Part shown: piece by piece, positions 34,783 through 42,566 of the stretch | How the letters are laid out: every line of letters starts with the position of its first letter | Numbering within the stretch: position 1 is the stretch's first letter | Source of the DNA: Planosporangium thailandense | Lineage (GTDB): Bacteria; Actinomycetota; Actinomycetes; Mycobacteriales; Micromonosporaceae | DNA length: 64,000 nucleotides | NCBI RefSeq assembly: GCF_011947195.1 | Contig: NZ_JAATVY010000026.1 | Coordinates: forward strand, 1-64,000 | Direction: 5' to 3' | The notes under the pieces: generated by a model | Databases searched by the model: none | What the model was told of the DNA's origin: nothing | The model's input: the letters and a program-made list of their open reading frames with translations, nothing else | Position numbers and translations under genes: made by a program

Positions 34783-34809
34783 TCCGACGAGACCGGTGCC
34801 TCGTCGGAC
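34747..34809. repeat. Three-unit 21-bp tandem repeat spanning the ends of two convergent genes
   Basis: Three copies, 34747-34767, 34768-34788 and 34789-34809, share GAGACCGGTGCCT and (G/A/C)GTCCGAC with a few substitutions. The period is 21 bp, i.e. 7 codons. The kinase stop (TAG 34780-34782) and the LysR stop (34779-34781, complement) fall in the middle copy. The repeat encodes the last residues of both proteins. Confidence 0.9.
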
Positions 34810-35705
34810 GCCCCGGGGGAGACGGTGGCGCGGGCGAACGACGCCGCGAGGGGAGTGAGCCGGCCGGGTAGCCAGACCGCCCGCAGGTCGCGCCCGAGGT
34901 CGAGGCCGGCCACCGGGACCTCGACCAGCGTGCCGGCGGGTACGTCGGCGGCGACCGCGAGCCGGCTGAGGACGGTGCCGCCCACCTCCGCGCGTACGGC
35001 CGCTTTGAGCGCCTCGGTCGAGGTCAGGACCCCGAGCGGCGCGGCCGGGGTCAGGCCGAGCCCGGCCAGGGCCCGTTCATAGGTACGCCGGGTGCCCGAC
35101 TCCGGCTCCCGTAGCAGCAGCGGCGTTCGGGCGAGCGTCGCTGCCGGCAACGGCTCGTCCAGCCGCGCCCACGGGTGGCGCGGGGCGACCACCACGACGA
35201 GTTCGTCGCGGGCGATTCGCCGTACCCGCAGCCCGGTGACGTCGAGCGGGCCCTCGATGAAGCCGACGTCGGCTTCGTGACCGCGCACCCGGGTGAGCAC
35301 CTCGTCGGAGTTGACCACGGACAGTGCGACGGTCAGGTCGCCCGCGCCCGGCAGCAGGGCGGGCAGCACGTACTCGGCGATCGTGTAGCTGGCCGCGACG
35401 CGCACCTCCTGCCGTTCCGCCGCCTGGAGCGCGGCCGCCTCGGCGGCCACCGCGTCGAGGGCGGTGAGCGCCTGCCGCGCGAGGCCGACCAGGCGCTGTG
35501 CGGCCGGGGTCGGCCGGGAGCCCTGCGGTGTGCGCACGAGCAGGGTGAGACCGAGGCGCCGTTCGAGCCGGTGCAACGCCTCGCTGGCCGACGGCTGGGC
35601 GATGCGGGCGGCCCGCGCGGCGGCGGAGACGCTGCCGGTGTCGACGGTGTCGACCAGCAGTCGCAGTGCGGTCAGGTCGGCGGCGGCGAGCCGGGGTGGT
35701 GCCAT
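34779..35705 (-). CDS. LysR-family transcriptional regulator
   Basis: 308 residues. The N-terminal winged helix (about 10-68) has SVSAAARAARIAQPSASEALHRLERRLGLTLL, and the effector domain (about 95-300) has VRVAASYTIAEYVLPALLP. It is divergent from the YeiH-like transporter gene with a 52-bp gap, the classic LysR arrangement in which the regulator controls both genes. Relatives beside YeiH sense sulfite or other sulfur compounds, which is only an analogy here. The start is ATG 35705, six nt after a TAGGGT hexamer, and there is no Shine-Dalgarno sequence. Its last 10 residues come from the tandem repeat shared with the kinase. Confidence 0.93.
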   Translation of the reverse strand: MAPPRLAAADLTALRLLVDTVDTGSVSAAARAARIAQPSASEALHRLERRLGLTLLVRTPQGSRPTPAAQRLVGLARQALTALDAVAAEAAALQAAERQEVRVAASYTIAEYVLPALLPGAGDLTVALSVVNSDEVLTRVRGHEADVGFIEGPLDVTGLRVRRIARDELVVVVAPRHPWARLDEPLPAATLARTPLLLREPESGTRRTYERALAGLGLTPAAPLGVLTSTEALKAAVRAEVGGTVLSRLAVAADVPAGTLVEVPVAGLDLGRDLRAVWLPGRLTPLAASFARATVSPGASDEAPVSSD

Positions 35706-35757
35706 AGGTACACCCTATCGCGCCATATAACACTGCCCCGTATCCGAATCGTCCCGT
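35706..35757. promoter_or_regulatory. Divergent promoter and operator region of the LysR/YeiH pair
   Basis: 52 bp between the two starts. On the minus strand TAGGGT (35714-35709) ends six nt before ATG 35705, suggesting a leaderless regulator mRNA. On the plus strand TATAAC (35726-35731) is a possible -10 for the transporter. An ATAT-centred A/T-rich element (about 35724-35731) could be part of the LysR site; no clean T-N11-A dyad can be fixed by eye. Confidence 0.5.
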
Positions 35758-36831
35758 GTGTCAGAAACTGGGCTCGTGACAACCTCCGTCCCCACCCGTC
35801 CGACCATGACCTTCCACGCACCGGTACGCGCGCGTCCGGTCCGGCGCCTCCTGCCGGGGCTGGCGATCGCCGCCGTGATCGGCTGCCTGGCGACCGGGAT
35901 CGGGCGCCTACTGCCCGTCGTCGGCGCTCCGGTGATCGCGATCGCGCTCGGTGCGCTGGCCGGACGGTGGGCACGGGGCGCCGGATGGGCGGTGGCCGCC
36001 GGTAGCCGGCTCGCCGGCCGGTACGTCCTGCAGGCCGCGATCGTCGTGTTCGGCGCCGGCCTGTCGCTGACCTCGGTGCTCCGGGTCGGCGTCGCCTCGC
36101 TGCCGGTCATGCTCGGCACGCTCGCCGCGTGCGGGGTCATGGCGCTGGTCGCGGGCCGACTGCTGCGCGTGGACGACGACCTGCGGCTGCTCATCGGCGC
36201 GGGCACCGGCATCTGCGGCGCGTCGGCGATCGGCGCGGTGGCACCGGTGATCGGCGCGGGCGAGGCCGCCGTCGGGTACGCGATGTCGACGATCTTCGTC
36301 TTCAACGTGGCCGCGGTGATTGTTTTCCCCGTCGTCGGTCATCTGCTCGGCTTGAGCGCGCACGGCTTCGGGCTGTGGGCCGGCACCGCGATCAACGACA
36401 CGTCGAGCGTGACGGCCGCCGGGTACGCGTACGGCCCGGCCGCTGGCGACTACGCGATCGTGGTGAAGCTCTGCCGCTCCCTGATGATCATCCCGGTGGT
36501 CCTGGCCGTCTCGGTGCTGCGCCACCGGCGCGGCACGGCGGGGACGCATGCCGCCGGACGGCCGCCGGTCCGCCGCCTGGTACCGCCGTTTCTGTTGCTG
36601 TTCCTGCTGGCCGCGCTCGCGAACACGGTCGGTGCGGTGCCCCACGACGCCCACGCCGCGCTCGGCTTCACGGCCACCCTCGGCGTCGCGGTGGCCATGG
36701 CGGGTGTGGGGCTGGACCTGCGGCTGGCCGAACTGCGGCGGGCCGGCGTCCGGCCGCTGCTGCTGGGGGTGGTGCTGTCGGTGACGGTCGCGCTGACCGG
36801 GCTCGGGCTGCAGGCGGTCACCGGCCGGTGA
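35758..36831 (+). CDS. YeiH/UPF0324 family putative sulfate or small-ion exporter
   Basis: 357-residue membrane protein with about ten hydrophobic segments. It carries the YeiH signatures GAGTGICGASAIGAVAPVI and GTAINDTSSVTAAGYAYG. Family members are called putative sulfate exporters, but the substrate has not been firmly shown. GTG 35758 gives a charged 30-residue start; GTG 35776 and ATG 35806 are possible later starts, as none has a good Shine-Dalgarno sequence. It should be controlled by the divergent LysR gene. Its end lies in a palindrome and 21-bp repeat (36816-36864). Confidence 0.9.
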   Translation: MSETGLVTTSVPTRPTMTFHAPVRARPVRRLLPGLAIAAVIGCLATGIGRLLPVVGAPVIAIALGALAGRWARGAGWAVAAGSRLAGRYVLQAAIVVFGAGLSLTSVLRVGVASLPVMLGTLAACGVMALVAGRLLRVDDDLRLLIGAGTGICGASAIGAVAPVIGAGEAAVGYAMSTIFVFNVAAVIVFPVVGHLLGLSAHGFGLWAGTAINDTSSVTAAGYAYGPAAGDYAIVVKLCRSLMIIPVVLAVSVLRHRRGTAGTHAAGRPPVRRLVPPFLLLFLLAALANTVGAVPHDAHAALGFTATLGVAVAMAGVGLDLRLAELRRAGVRPLLLGVVLSVTVALTGLGLQAVTGR

Positions 36832-36864
36832 CCGGTCGCCACCAGCCGGTGATCGGTCGCCACC
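36816..36864 (+). repeat. 18-bp palindrome plus a two-unit 21-bp tandem repeat at the end of the YeiH gene
   Basis: GGTCACCGG/CCGGTGACC at 36816-36833 is a perfect 18-bp palindrome covering the stop codon. A 20-bp segment at 36824-36843 recurs at 36845-36864 with one change, so the period is 21 bp, the same as the repeat at 34747-34809. It lies between the YeiH and DUF1501 genes, which converge, and may help termination. Confidence 0.75.
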
Positions 36865-36876
36865 GCTCGACAGAGG

Positions 36877-38115
36877 TCAGAGCAGCAGGCCGTTGACCTG
36901 GCCGGACCAGCCGTCCAGGATCCGCGCCGGGTCCGTGCCGAGCACGCCGTCGAGCAGCGTCGCGTACACATCCCGGAAGTCGGTGGTGAACTTCAGGTCG
37001 CCGTCGTCGAGGTCGGTCAGGCTGGGCTGGGCGCCGTAGAGCCCGCCACGTACGGGGGTGCCGAGCACGAACAGGTCCGACGCCGTGCCGTGGTCGGTGC
37101 CCTGCGAGGCGTTGGCGCGAACGCGACGACCGAACTCCGAGTAGATCGCCACCACGACGTCGCGTCCGGCCTCACTGCGGCCCATCCGCTCGACGAACTC
37201 CGTGACGGCGGCGTCCAGCTCGGTGAGCTGCTGCTGCTGAGCTTCCTTCTCGTCGGCGTGCAGGTCGAACCCGCCGAGCGACACCGAGAAGACGCGGGTG
37301 GCCACCCCCGCCTCGACACAGCGGGCGACGAGGTCGAACTGCGCGGCCACGGGGCTGCGCGGAGCGGCACTCGCGGGCTTGGGCGCGGCCTTCCCGCTGG
37401 CCGCCGCGCTGCCGCCCGGCGCCGGGGTCGGCGGCAGGTGGGTGACCATGGCGTCGACCTCGACCAGGTCGGCGTACGCGCGGGCGGCGCGGGCCTGCAG
37501 CGGCGGCTCGCCGGGCGCGGTCCGGCCGAACCCGGCGGGCACCGCGGTCGTCGCGTTCGACCGGGGTGGGACGGCCGCGCCGGCCGTCGTCGCACCGGCC
37601 AGCACGGGCGGCAGCACCGGTTCGAAGGAGACCGCGTGGCGCGGGTCGCCCCCGGTGGCGTCCAGCCAGCGGCCGAGCCAGCCGGTCGAACCGGGGTGGT
37701 CGGGCTGTCCGGTCTGCCAGATGTCCATCGAGCGGAAGTGGCTGTGTTCGGGCTTGGGGTAGCCGACGCCGCGAACGATCGCCAGCCGGCCGGCGTCGTA
37801 GAGCCGCTTGAAGCCCGTCATTCCGGGGTTCAGACCGAGGGAGTTGTCGAGACGGAGCACCTCCTCCGGCTTGTAGGCCAGCTCCGGGCGGGCGGTGTGG
37901 TAGGCCGGGTCGGCGTACGGGATGACGGTGTTGAGCCCGTCGTTGCCGCCGTACAGCGTCACCAGCACCAGGGTCCGCGTGTCCGGGTCCGACGGTCGGT
38001 CGCCGGCCGTGGCGAGGATGTCGTGGAGTGTGTACGCGGTGGCGCCGGCCGCGAGAGCCGCTCCACCGACGACTCCGCTGGCGATGAGGAACCGGCGACG
38101 GGTGAGCGTGTCCAT
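36877..38115 (-). CDS. DUF1501 family secreted protein (Tat signal)
   Basis: 412 residues starting with a twin-arginine signal (TRRRFLIASG, then a hydrophobic core), so it should be exported folded. Family features are VTLYGGNDGLNTVIPY, HSHFRSMDIWQTGQ and the late YSEFGRRVRANAS...DHGTASDLFVLG. The DUF1501 fold resembles sulfatase/alkaline phosphatase proteins, but no activity is established. It lies 11 bp after the DUF1800 gene on the same strand, the usual operon order, and the two products are thought to act together. A Ser/Ala/Pro-rich insertion lies at about 230-255. ATG 38115 has GGAG about 7 nt upstream. Confidence 0.92.
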   Translation of the reverse strand: MDTLTRRRFLIASGVVGGAALAAGATAYTLHDILATAGDRPSDPDTRTLVLVTLYGGNDGLNTVIPYADPAYHTARPELAYKPEEVLRLDNSLGLNPGMTGFKRLYDAGRLAIVRGVGYPKPEHSHFRSMDIWQTGQPDHPGSTGWLGRWLDATGGDPRHAVSFEPVLPPVLAGATTAGAAVPPRSNATTAVPAGFGRTAPGEPPLQARAARAYADLVEVDAMVTHLPPTPAPGGSAAASGKAAPKPASAAPRSPVAAQFDLVARCVEAGVATRVFSVSLGGFDLHADEKEAQQQQLTELDAAVTEFVERMGRSEAGRDVVVAIYSEFGRRVRANASQGTDHGTASDLFVLGTPVRGGLYGAQPSLTDLDDGDLKFTTDFRDVYATLLDGVLGTDPARILDGWSGQVNGLLL

Positions 38116-38126
38116 GGCGTGTCTCC

Positions 38127-39443
38127 TCACATCACCGCGTACTCGGGGCTGGCCAGGCCCAGCGCGATCAACTGCCGGACGTTGCCGGCCGACTTGGCCA
38201 GCACCGCCCGCGTACGGTCGGTGAACGCGTCGACCACGAGCAGCCGGGCGAGCGCCTCCGGGCGCTGTGCCGCCGGCACCGCGGCCAGCGCGGCGATCGT
38301 GGCGGGCGCGGCCTGTGCGGCGAGAGCGTCGGCCATCCGCAGCTTCACCTGGATGGCCGAGGTGGTCAGCCAGGCGGCCCCGGAGGGCCACCCGCCGACG
38401 TTCGGCGGCGCGAACGGCACCTGCCCGAGCTGTTCGAGGTCCTGCAGGAGCTGGCGCTGCTGCTTGTCGGACAGTGCGCGCGGGCGGATGCCCAGCTGGC
38501 GCATGGCGCCGACGGCCCATTCCACGGGTTGTTTGACCAGCTGCCCGCGCGTGTCGGCGAACGCGGGATCGGTGAGTAGTGCCCGCAGCAGGTCGGTGAT
38601 GTTGCGCCGCGCGCGGTAGGCCGCCGCCAGCCGGCTCCGCACGTCGTCGGGCAGCGGCTGCGCGGAGGCGTACCGCAGCCATAGCCGCGCGGTGAGGAAC
38701 TCCGCGTTCACCGGCTGCGCGAGCAGGATGTCGGCGAAGCCGTCGGCGTCGAACGATCCGGTACGTCCGAGGATCGTCTTCACCCCGCCGTCGTGGCGCT
38801 TGGGGTCGAACATGGACTTCTGGAGCGCGCGGCTCATGCCCCACCCGGTGAGCGCGCGGGCACCCTCCCGTACGTCGGTCTCGGTGTAGTTGCCGATGCC
38901 GAGGGTGAACAGCTCCATCAGCTCGCGCGCGAGGTTCTCGTTGGGTGCGGTGTTGGCGTTGGTCTGCCCGTCCAGCCAAATGATGAGCGCCGGGTCGCGC
39001 AGCATCGCTTTCACCAGCACCCCGAAGTCGCCGCCGCCGAGCCGGCGCAGCGTCTGCTGCTGGAGCACCATCAGGCCGGCGTCGCGGACCTTCTCCACGG
39101 AGGTCGCCCAGTGCCCGTGCCAGAAGAAGGTCAGCTTCTCGGGTAGCTGGTGGTCGGCCTGCGTCATGCGGTCCAGCCACCACAGCGTCGCGGTCCGCTG
39201 CTGGTCGAGCACCTGTTGGCGGGCCCGCTGGATCTTGGCGGGGTCACCGGTGGCGGGGACCGCGGGTACGAAGGGGAGGGTGGGTGCCGGGGTACGGGCG
39301 GCTCCGGCGTCGTCACCCGCCGGAGCGAGCAGCGCGGCGACGGTGGCGTCGACGCCTACGCGCTCGGCGCGGTCGACCTCGTCGGCGCGCGGACCGAAGG
39401 TGGCGCGGCGCAGCACATGTGCAACTTCCGCACGGGTGGTCAT
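38127..39443 (-). CDS. DUF1800 family protein
   Basis: 438 residues matching DUF1800: LRRATFGPRADEVDRA at the start, FFWHGHWATSVEKV, NENLARELMELFTLGIGNY and the C-terminal VGGWPSG. Function is unknown; the gene is nearly always followed by DUF1501, as here. I see no signal peptide, unlike the Tat-exported partner, which raises the question of how the pair acts together. ATG 39443 is chosen because the family alignment starts there; the open frame upstream is intergenic. The next gene upstream is divergent (feoA). Confidence 0.92.
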   Translation of the reverse strand: MTTRAEVAHVLRRATFGPRADEVDRAERVGVDATVAALLAPAGDDAGAARTPAPTLPFVPAVPATGDPAKIQRARQQVLDQQRTATLWWLDRMTQADHQLPEKLTFFWHGHWATSVEKVRDAGLMVLQQQTLRRLGGGDFGVLVKAMLRDPALIIWLDGQTNANTAPNENLARELMELFTLGIGNYTETDVREGARALTGWGMSRALQKSMFDPKRHDGGVKTILGRTGSFDADGFADILLAQPVNAEFLTARLWLRYASAQPLPDDVRSRLAAAYRARRNITDLLRALLTDPAFADTRGQLVKQPVEWAVGAMRQLGIRPRALSDKQQRQLLQDLEQLGQVPFAPPNVGGWPSGAAWLTTSAIQVKLRMADALAAQAAPATIAALAAVPAAQRPEALARLLVVDAFTDRTRAVLAKSAGNVRQLIALGLASPEYAVM

Positions 39444-39698
39444 GAGCGAATCGTAGAGCGACGATGTCCGAGAAAGGTAACGACCCTGTTCAGTGCCTGT
39501 CAGTAGGTGACCGGCGCCGGGCGGTGACGGGTACGGGCGGTCGCTGTGGGTAACCCGTTCGCTGGGCGGCCGGGGTGGCCCGTCCGTGTCATCCTGAGCT
39601 GGGAATCGCGACCCGGATTGTCCGACCCGGATCGTCCGGCCCACAGATGACGGAACGTGATCTGAAGAACTGAACACGGCGCGCGGCGCCGCTCGATG
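39444..39698. other. Divergent intergenic region between DUF1800 and feoA
   Basis: About 255 bp left of the iron box. It should hold the DUF1800 promoter. A degenerate direct repeat ACCCGGAT(T/C)GTC(C/G)G lies at about 39611-39636. No gene is supported. Confidence 0.35.
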
Positions 39699-39717
39699 TT
39701 AGGTTAGGTTTACCTAC
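39699..39717 (+). promoter_or_regulatory. IdeR/DtxR-type iron box upstream of feoABC
   Basis: TTAGGTTAGGTTTACCTAC matches the 19-bp DtxR/IdeR consensus (TWAGGTTAGSCTAACCTWA) at most positions. It lies 23 bp before the feoA ATG, a position suited to repression by the iron-loaded regulator. It is the only such element I see in the window. Confidence 0.88.
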
Positions 39718-39739
39718 CATCACGTCGCGGGGAGTAGGC

Positions 39740-39973
39740 ATGGACCTTCGGGACTGCCGACCGGCCGACCGGGCACGCCTGAACCGGATCGAGGGCGACC
39801 GCCAGCAGCGTCGCCGGCTCATGGAGCTGGGCTTCGTGCCCGGTCAGATCCTGCGGGTCCTCGGCCGTGGCGCCACCGGCGGCCTGCTGCTGGCCGTCGG
39901 AGACGCGCGCATCGCCGTCGACGTGGAGACCTGCCGGGCGCTGCGCGTCGACCTGATCCGCGCGGCCGCGTGA
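39740..39973 (+). CDS. feoA: FeoA ferrous iron transport accessory protein
   Basis: 77-residue SH3-like FeoA. RRRLMELGFVPGQILRVLGRGATGGLLLAVGDARIAV is the conserved core. FeoA is a cytoplasmic partner of the FeoB transporter. ATG 39740 has GGGGAG about 6 nt upstream, and an iron box stands just before it, so expression should rise under iron limitation. The stop codon TGA overlaps the ATG of feoB (TGATG), so the genes are translationally coupled. Confidence 0.94.
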   Translation: MDLRDCRPADRARLNRIEGDRQQRRRLMELGFVPGQILRVLGRGATGGLLLAVGDARIAVDVETCRALRVDLIRAAA

Positions 39974-42243
39974 TGGCGGCCCGCCCGGTGACGAGCCCGA
40001 CCACGCGCAGGATTCCCTCCCCCCAGCCGACCCGTCCCGCACCCTGCTGCGAGCCGGTTACCGACGGCCCCGTCGGGGAGGTCGACCCCGCCCGCCACGA
40101 CGCCCGGGTCGCGCTCGTGGGCAACCCCAACGTCGGCAAGTCCACGCTGTTCAACGCGGTCACCGGCGCCCGCCAGCACGTCGGCAACTGGCCTGGCAAG
40201 ACCGTACACGTCGCCACCGGCACCTGGCGGCTGGGCGACCGCGCCGTCGAGGTCGTCGACCTGCCCGGCACGTACAGCCTGCTGCCGCAGTCCCCCGACG
40301 AGGAGCTGACCCGCGACCTGCTGGTGGACCGGGGGCTCGCCGGCCGCCCGGACCTCGCCGTCGTCGTGGTCGACGCGTCGAACCTGGCCCGCAACCTGTA
40401 CCTGCTCGCCCAGGTCCTGGAGGCCGGCGTGCCGGTCGTGGTGGCGCTGACCATGGTCGACGTGGCCGCCGGGCGCGGCATCGACGTCGATGCCGAGGCG
40501 TTGGGGCGGGCGGTCGGCGTACCGGTCGTGCCCGTCGTACCCCGGCAGCGCCGCGGCTGCGGTGAGCTCGCGGCGGAGGTGGCCCACGCGCTGTCGCACG
40601 CGGCGGCCCACGGGCGGGCGGACGCCGCCGCGCACGGCGTCGACCTGGGGCAACCGGTCGAGGCCGTCGTCGCCGACCTCGGCGTGCTGATCGCGGCGAC
40701 GCCGGCCGTCGCCGAGCGGTTCCCCGCCCGCTGGCTCGCGCTCGAGCTGCTGACCGAAGGCCCCGGCGCCGCCCACCTCGCCGACCTGGCCGGCACCGAG
40801 GCGATCCACGCTGCGGTACCGGTGGCGCGGCGGCGCCTGATCGAGGCCGCTCCGGGCGACGAGCCGGCTCTCCCGGGCGACGATCTTTTCGACGACGACG
40901 CCGAGACGGTCGTCGCGGAGCGGCGCTACGCCTGGGTACACGGCGTCGTGGCGGCCTCCGTGCGGCGCGCCGGCGAGGACATCGTCACCTGGTCGGACCG
41001 CATCGACCGGGTGCTGACCTCCCGCCTGCTGGGGCTGCCGGTCTTCCTGCTGGTCATGTGGGGCGTCTTCGAAGCCACCACCCGGGTCGCCGCACCGCTG
41101 CAGAGCGGGCTGCAGTCGCTGCTGGACGGACCCGTCGGCAGCGGCGTCGGCTGGCTGCTCACCCGCGTGGGCATCGGCACCGACGGCTGGGTCGGCGGGC
41201 TCGTACTCAACGGCCTCGTCGCGGGCGTCGGTCAGCTGCTGACCTTCGTGCCGCTCATGGCCATCATGTTCGTGCTCCTCGCCCTGCTCGAGGACTCCGG
41301 GTACATGGCGCGGGCGGCGTTCGTGGTCGACCGGTTCATGCGGCTCATCGGCCTGCCCGGCCGGGCGTTCCTGCCCCTCATCGTCGGCTTCGGCTGCAAC
41401 GTGCCGGCGATCGCCGGCACCCGCATCCTGTCCGACACCCGGCAACGGTTGCTGACCAGCCTGCTCGTCCCGTACGTCACCTGCAGCGCGCGGTTGACGG
41501 TGTACGTGCTGCTCGCCAACGTCTTCTTCGGCAGCTCCGCCGGCACGGCCGTGTTCGCCATGTACGTGTTGTCGATCGCGCTCATCATCCTGATCGGCCT
41601 CGGCCTGCGCCGGACGCTGTTCCGCGGACACACGCGGGAGCCCCTGGTGCTGGAGCTACCGGCGTACCGGCGGCCCACAGCGCGCGTGGTGGGCCTGCAG
41701 ACGTGGCAGAAGCTGGCCGGGTTCCTCAAGACCGCCGGCGGCATCATCGTCCTCACCGTCACCGCCGTGTGGCTGCTGTCGTCGATCCCGGTACGCGGCG
41801 GCGCGGGGACGCCCGGACACACCCCGGTCGAACAGAGCCTGTTCGGGGCCACGGCGCGGACGATCGCGCCCGCGTTCGCCCCGGCCGGGTACGGCGACTG
41901 GCACGCGAGCGCGGCGCTGATGACGGGCTTCGTCGCCAAGGAGGCCGTGGTGGCGACGTTCGCGCAGACGTACAGCGCGGCCGAGCCGTCCGACGTGCAC
42001 CGGGCCGGACAGCTGGGGCCGCAACTGGTCGCCACGTTCACCCACACCTCCGGCGGGCACACCGCCGTGGCCGTACTGGCCTTCATGGTGTTCCTGCTCG
42101 CGTACACGCCGTGCATGGCCACGGTCGCCGCGCAGCGCGCCGAGATCGGCACCCGGTGGACCCTCGTCGGTATGGGGATCCAGCTGGCCGTGGCGTGGCT
42201 GTTGTCGGTACTCGTCTTCCAGGTGGGGAGCCTGCTGTGGTGA
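39973..42243 (+). CDS. feoB: FeoB ferrous iron transporter
   Basis: 756 residues. The N-terminal G domain has G1 GNPNVGKS (50-57), a switch region and G3 DLPGTYSL. The G4 position reads TMVD instead of NxxD, a known variation in some FeoB. The helical region follows, and then the transmembrane part has about eight segments with the Cys-containing conserved motifs GFGCNVPAIAGTR and VPYVTCSARLTVYVL. It imports Fe(II) powered by nucleotide hydrolysis. ATG 39973 overlaps the feoA stop; a GTG one codon earlier is possible. Expression is tied to the iron box. Confidence 0.95.
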   Translation: MAARPVTSPTTRRIPSPQPTRPAPCCEPVTDGPVGEVDPARHDARVALVGNPNVGKSTLFNAVTGARQHVGNWPGKTVHVATGTWRLGDRAVEVVDLPGTYSLLPQSPDEELTRDLLVDRGLAGRPDLAVVVVDASNLARNLYLLAQVLEAGVPVVVALTMVDVAAGRGIDVDAEALGRAVGVPVVPVVPRQRRGCGELAAEVAHALSHAAAHGRADAAAHGVDLGQPVEAVVADLGVLIAATPAVAERFPARWLALELLTEGPGAAHLADLAGTEAIHAAVPVARRRLIEAAPGDEPALPGDDLFDDDAETVVAERRYAWVHGVVAASVRRAGEDIVTWSDRIDRVLTSRLLGLPVFLLVMWGVFEATTRVAAPLQSGLQSLLDGPVGSGVGWLLTRVGIGTDGWVGGLVLNGLVAGVGQLLTFVPLMAIMFVLLALLEDSGYMARAAFVVDRFMRLIGLPGRAFLPLIVGFGCNVPAIAGTRILSDTRQRLLTSLLVPYVTCSARLTVYVLLANVFFGSSAGTAVFAMYVLSIALIILIGLGLRRTLFRGHTREPLVLELPAYRRPTARVVGLQTWQKLAGFLKTAGGIIVLTVTAVWLLSSIPVRGGAGTPGHTPVEQSLFGATARTIAPAFAPAGYGDWHASAALMTGFVAKEAVVATFAQTYSAAEPSDVHRAGQLGPQLVATFTHTSGGHTAVAVLAFMVFLLAYTPCMATVAAQRAEIGTRWTLVGMGIQLAVAWLLSVLVFQVGSLLW

Positions 42244-42548
42244 ACGGGCGAGGGGCCAGCCCGCTCCGTCAGGTGCTGCGTGAGATCCGGTCGGCCGACA
42301 GCGTGAGCCTCGACGAGGTGGCGCGGAACGTCGGCGTGAGCCGCGGTGAGGTCGACGCCATGGTCGACTACTGGGTGCGTCGGGGACAGCTGACGGTCGA
42401 GGAGATCGGCCGGGGCTGCCCCGGCGGCGGGTGCGGTAGCTGCCCGTCCGGCAACGGCGACGCGCCCGGCTGCGGAAGCCCGACCACCGGCGGCCCGGTC
42501 CTGCTCGCCATCACCATCCCCACCCGGCGCGGCCCCGAGGCGGGCTGA
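42240..42548 (+). CDS. feoC: FeoC-like winged-helix protein with four cysteines
   Basis: 102 residues. The first 60 form a winged helix like FeoC (LRQVLREIRSADSVSLDEVARNVGVSRGEVDAMVDYWVRRGQL). Cys60, Cys65, Cys68 and Cys78 follow in a Gly-rich loop, suited to an iron-sulfur cluster that could report iron or oxygen to FeoB. GTG 42240 overlaps the feoB stop (GTGA, 4 bp), so the three genes form one coupled operon. The C-terminal 25 residues are beta-like (GPVLLAITIP). The assignment rests on position, size and cysteine pattern. Confidence 0.85.
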   Translation: MNGRGASPLRQVLREIRSADSVSLDEVARNVGVSRGEVDAMVDYWVRRGQLTVEEIGRGCPGGGCGSCPSGNGDAPGCGSPTTGGPVLLAITIPTRRGPEAG

Positions 42549-42566
42549 CGCGACCGGCCCGCCGAA

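Noticed and set aside
39844-41631. 595-codon minus-strand frame opposite feoB
   Set aside because: Antisense of a membrane protein gene with no recognisable domain.
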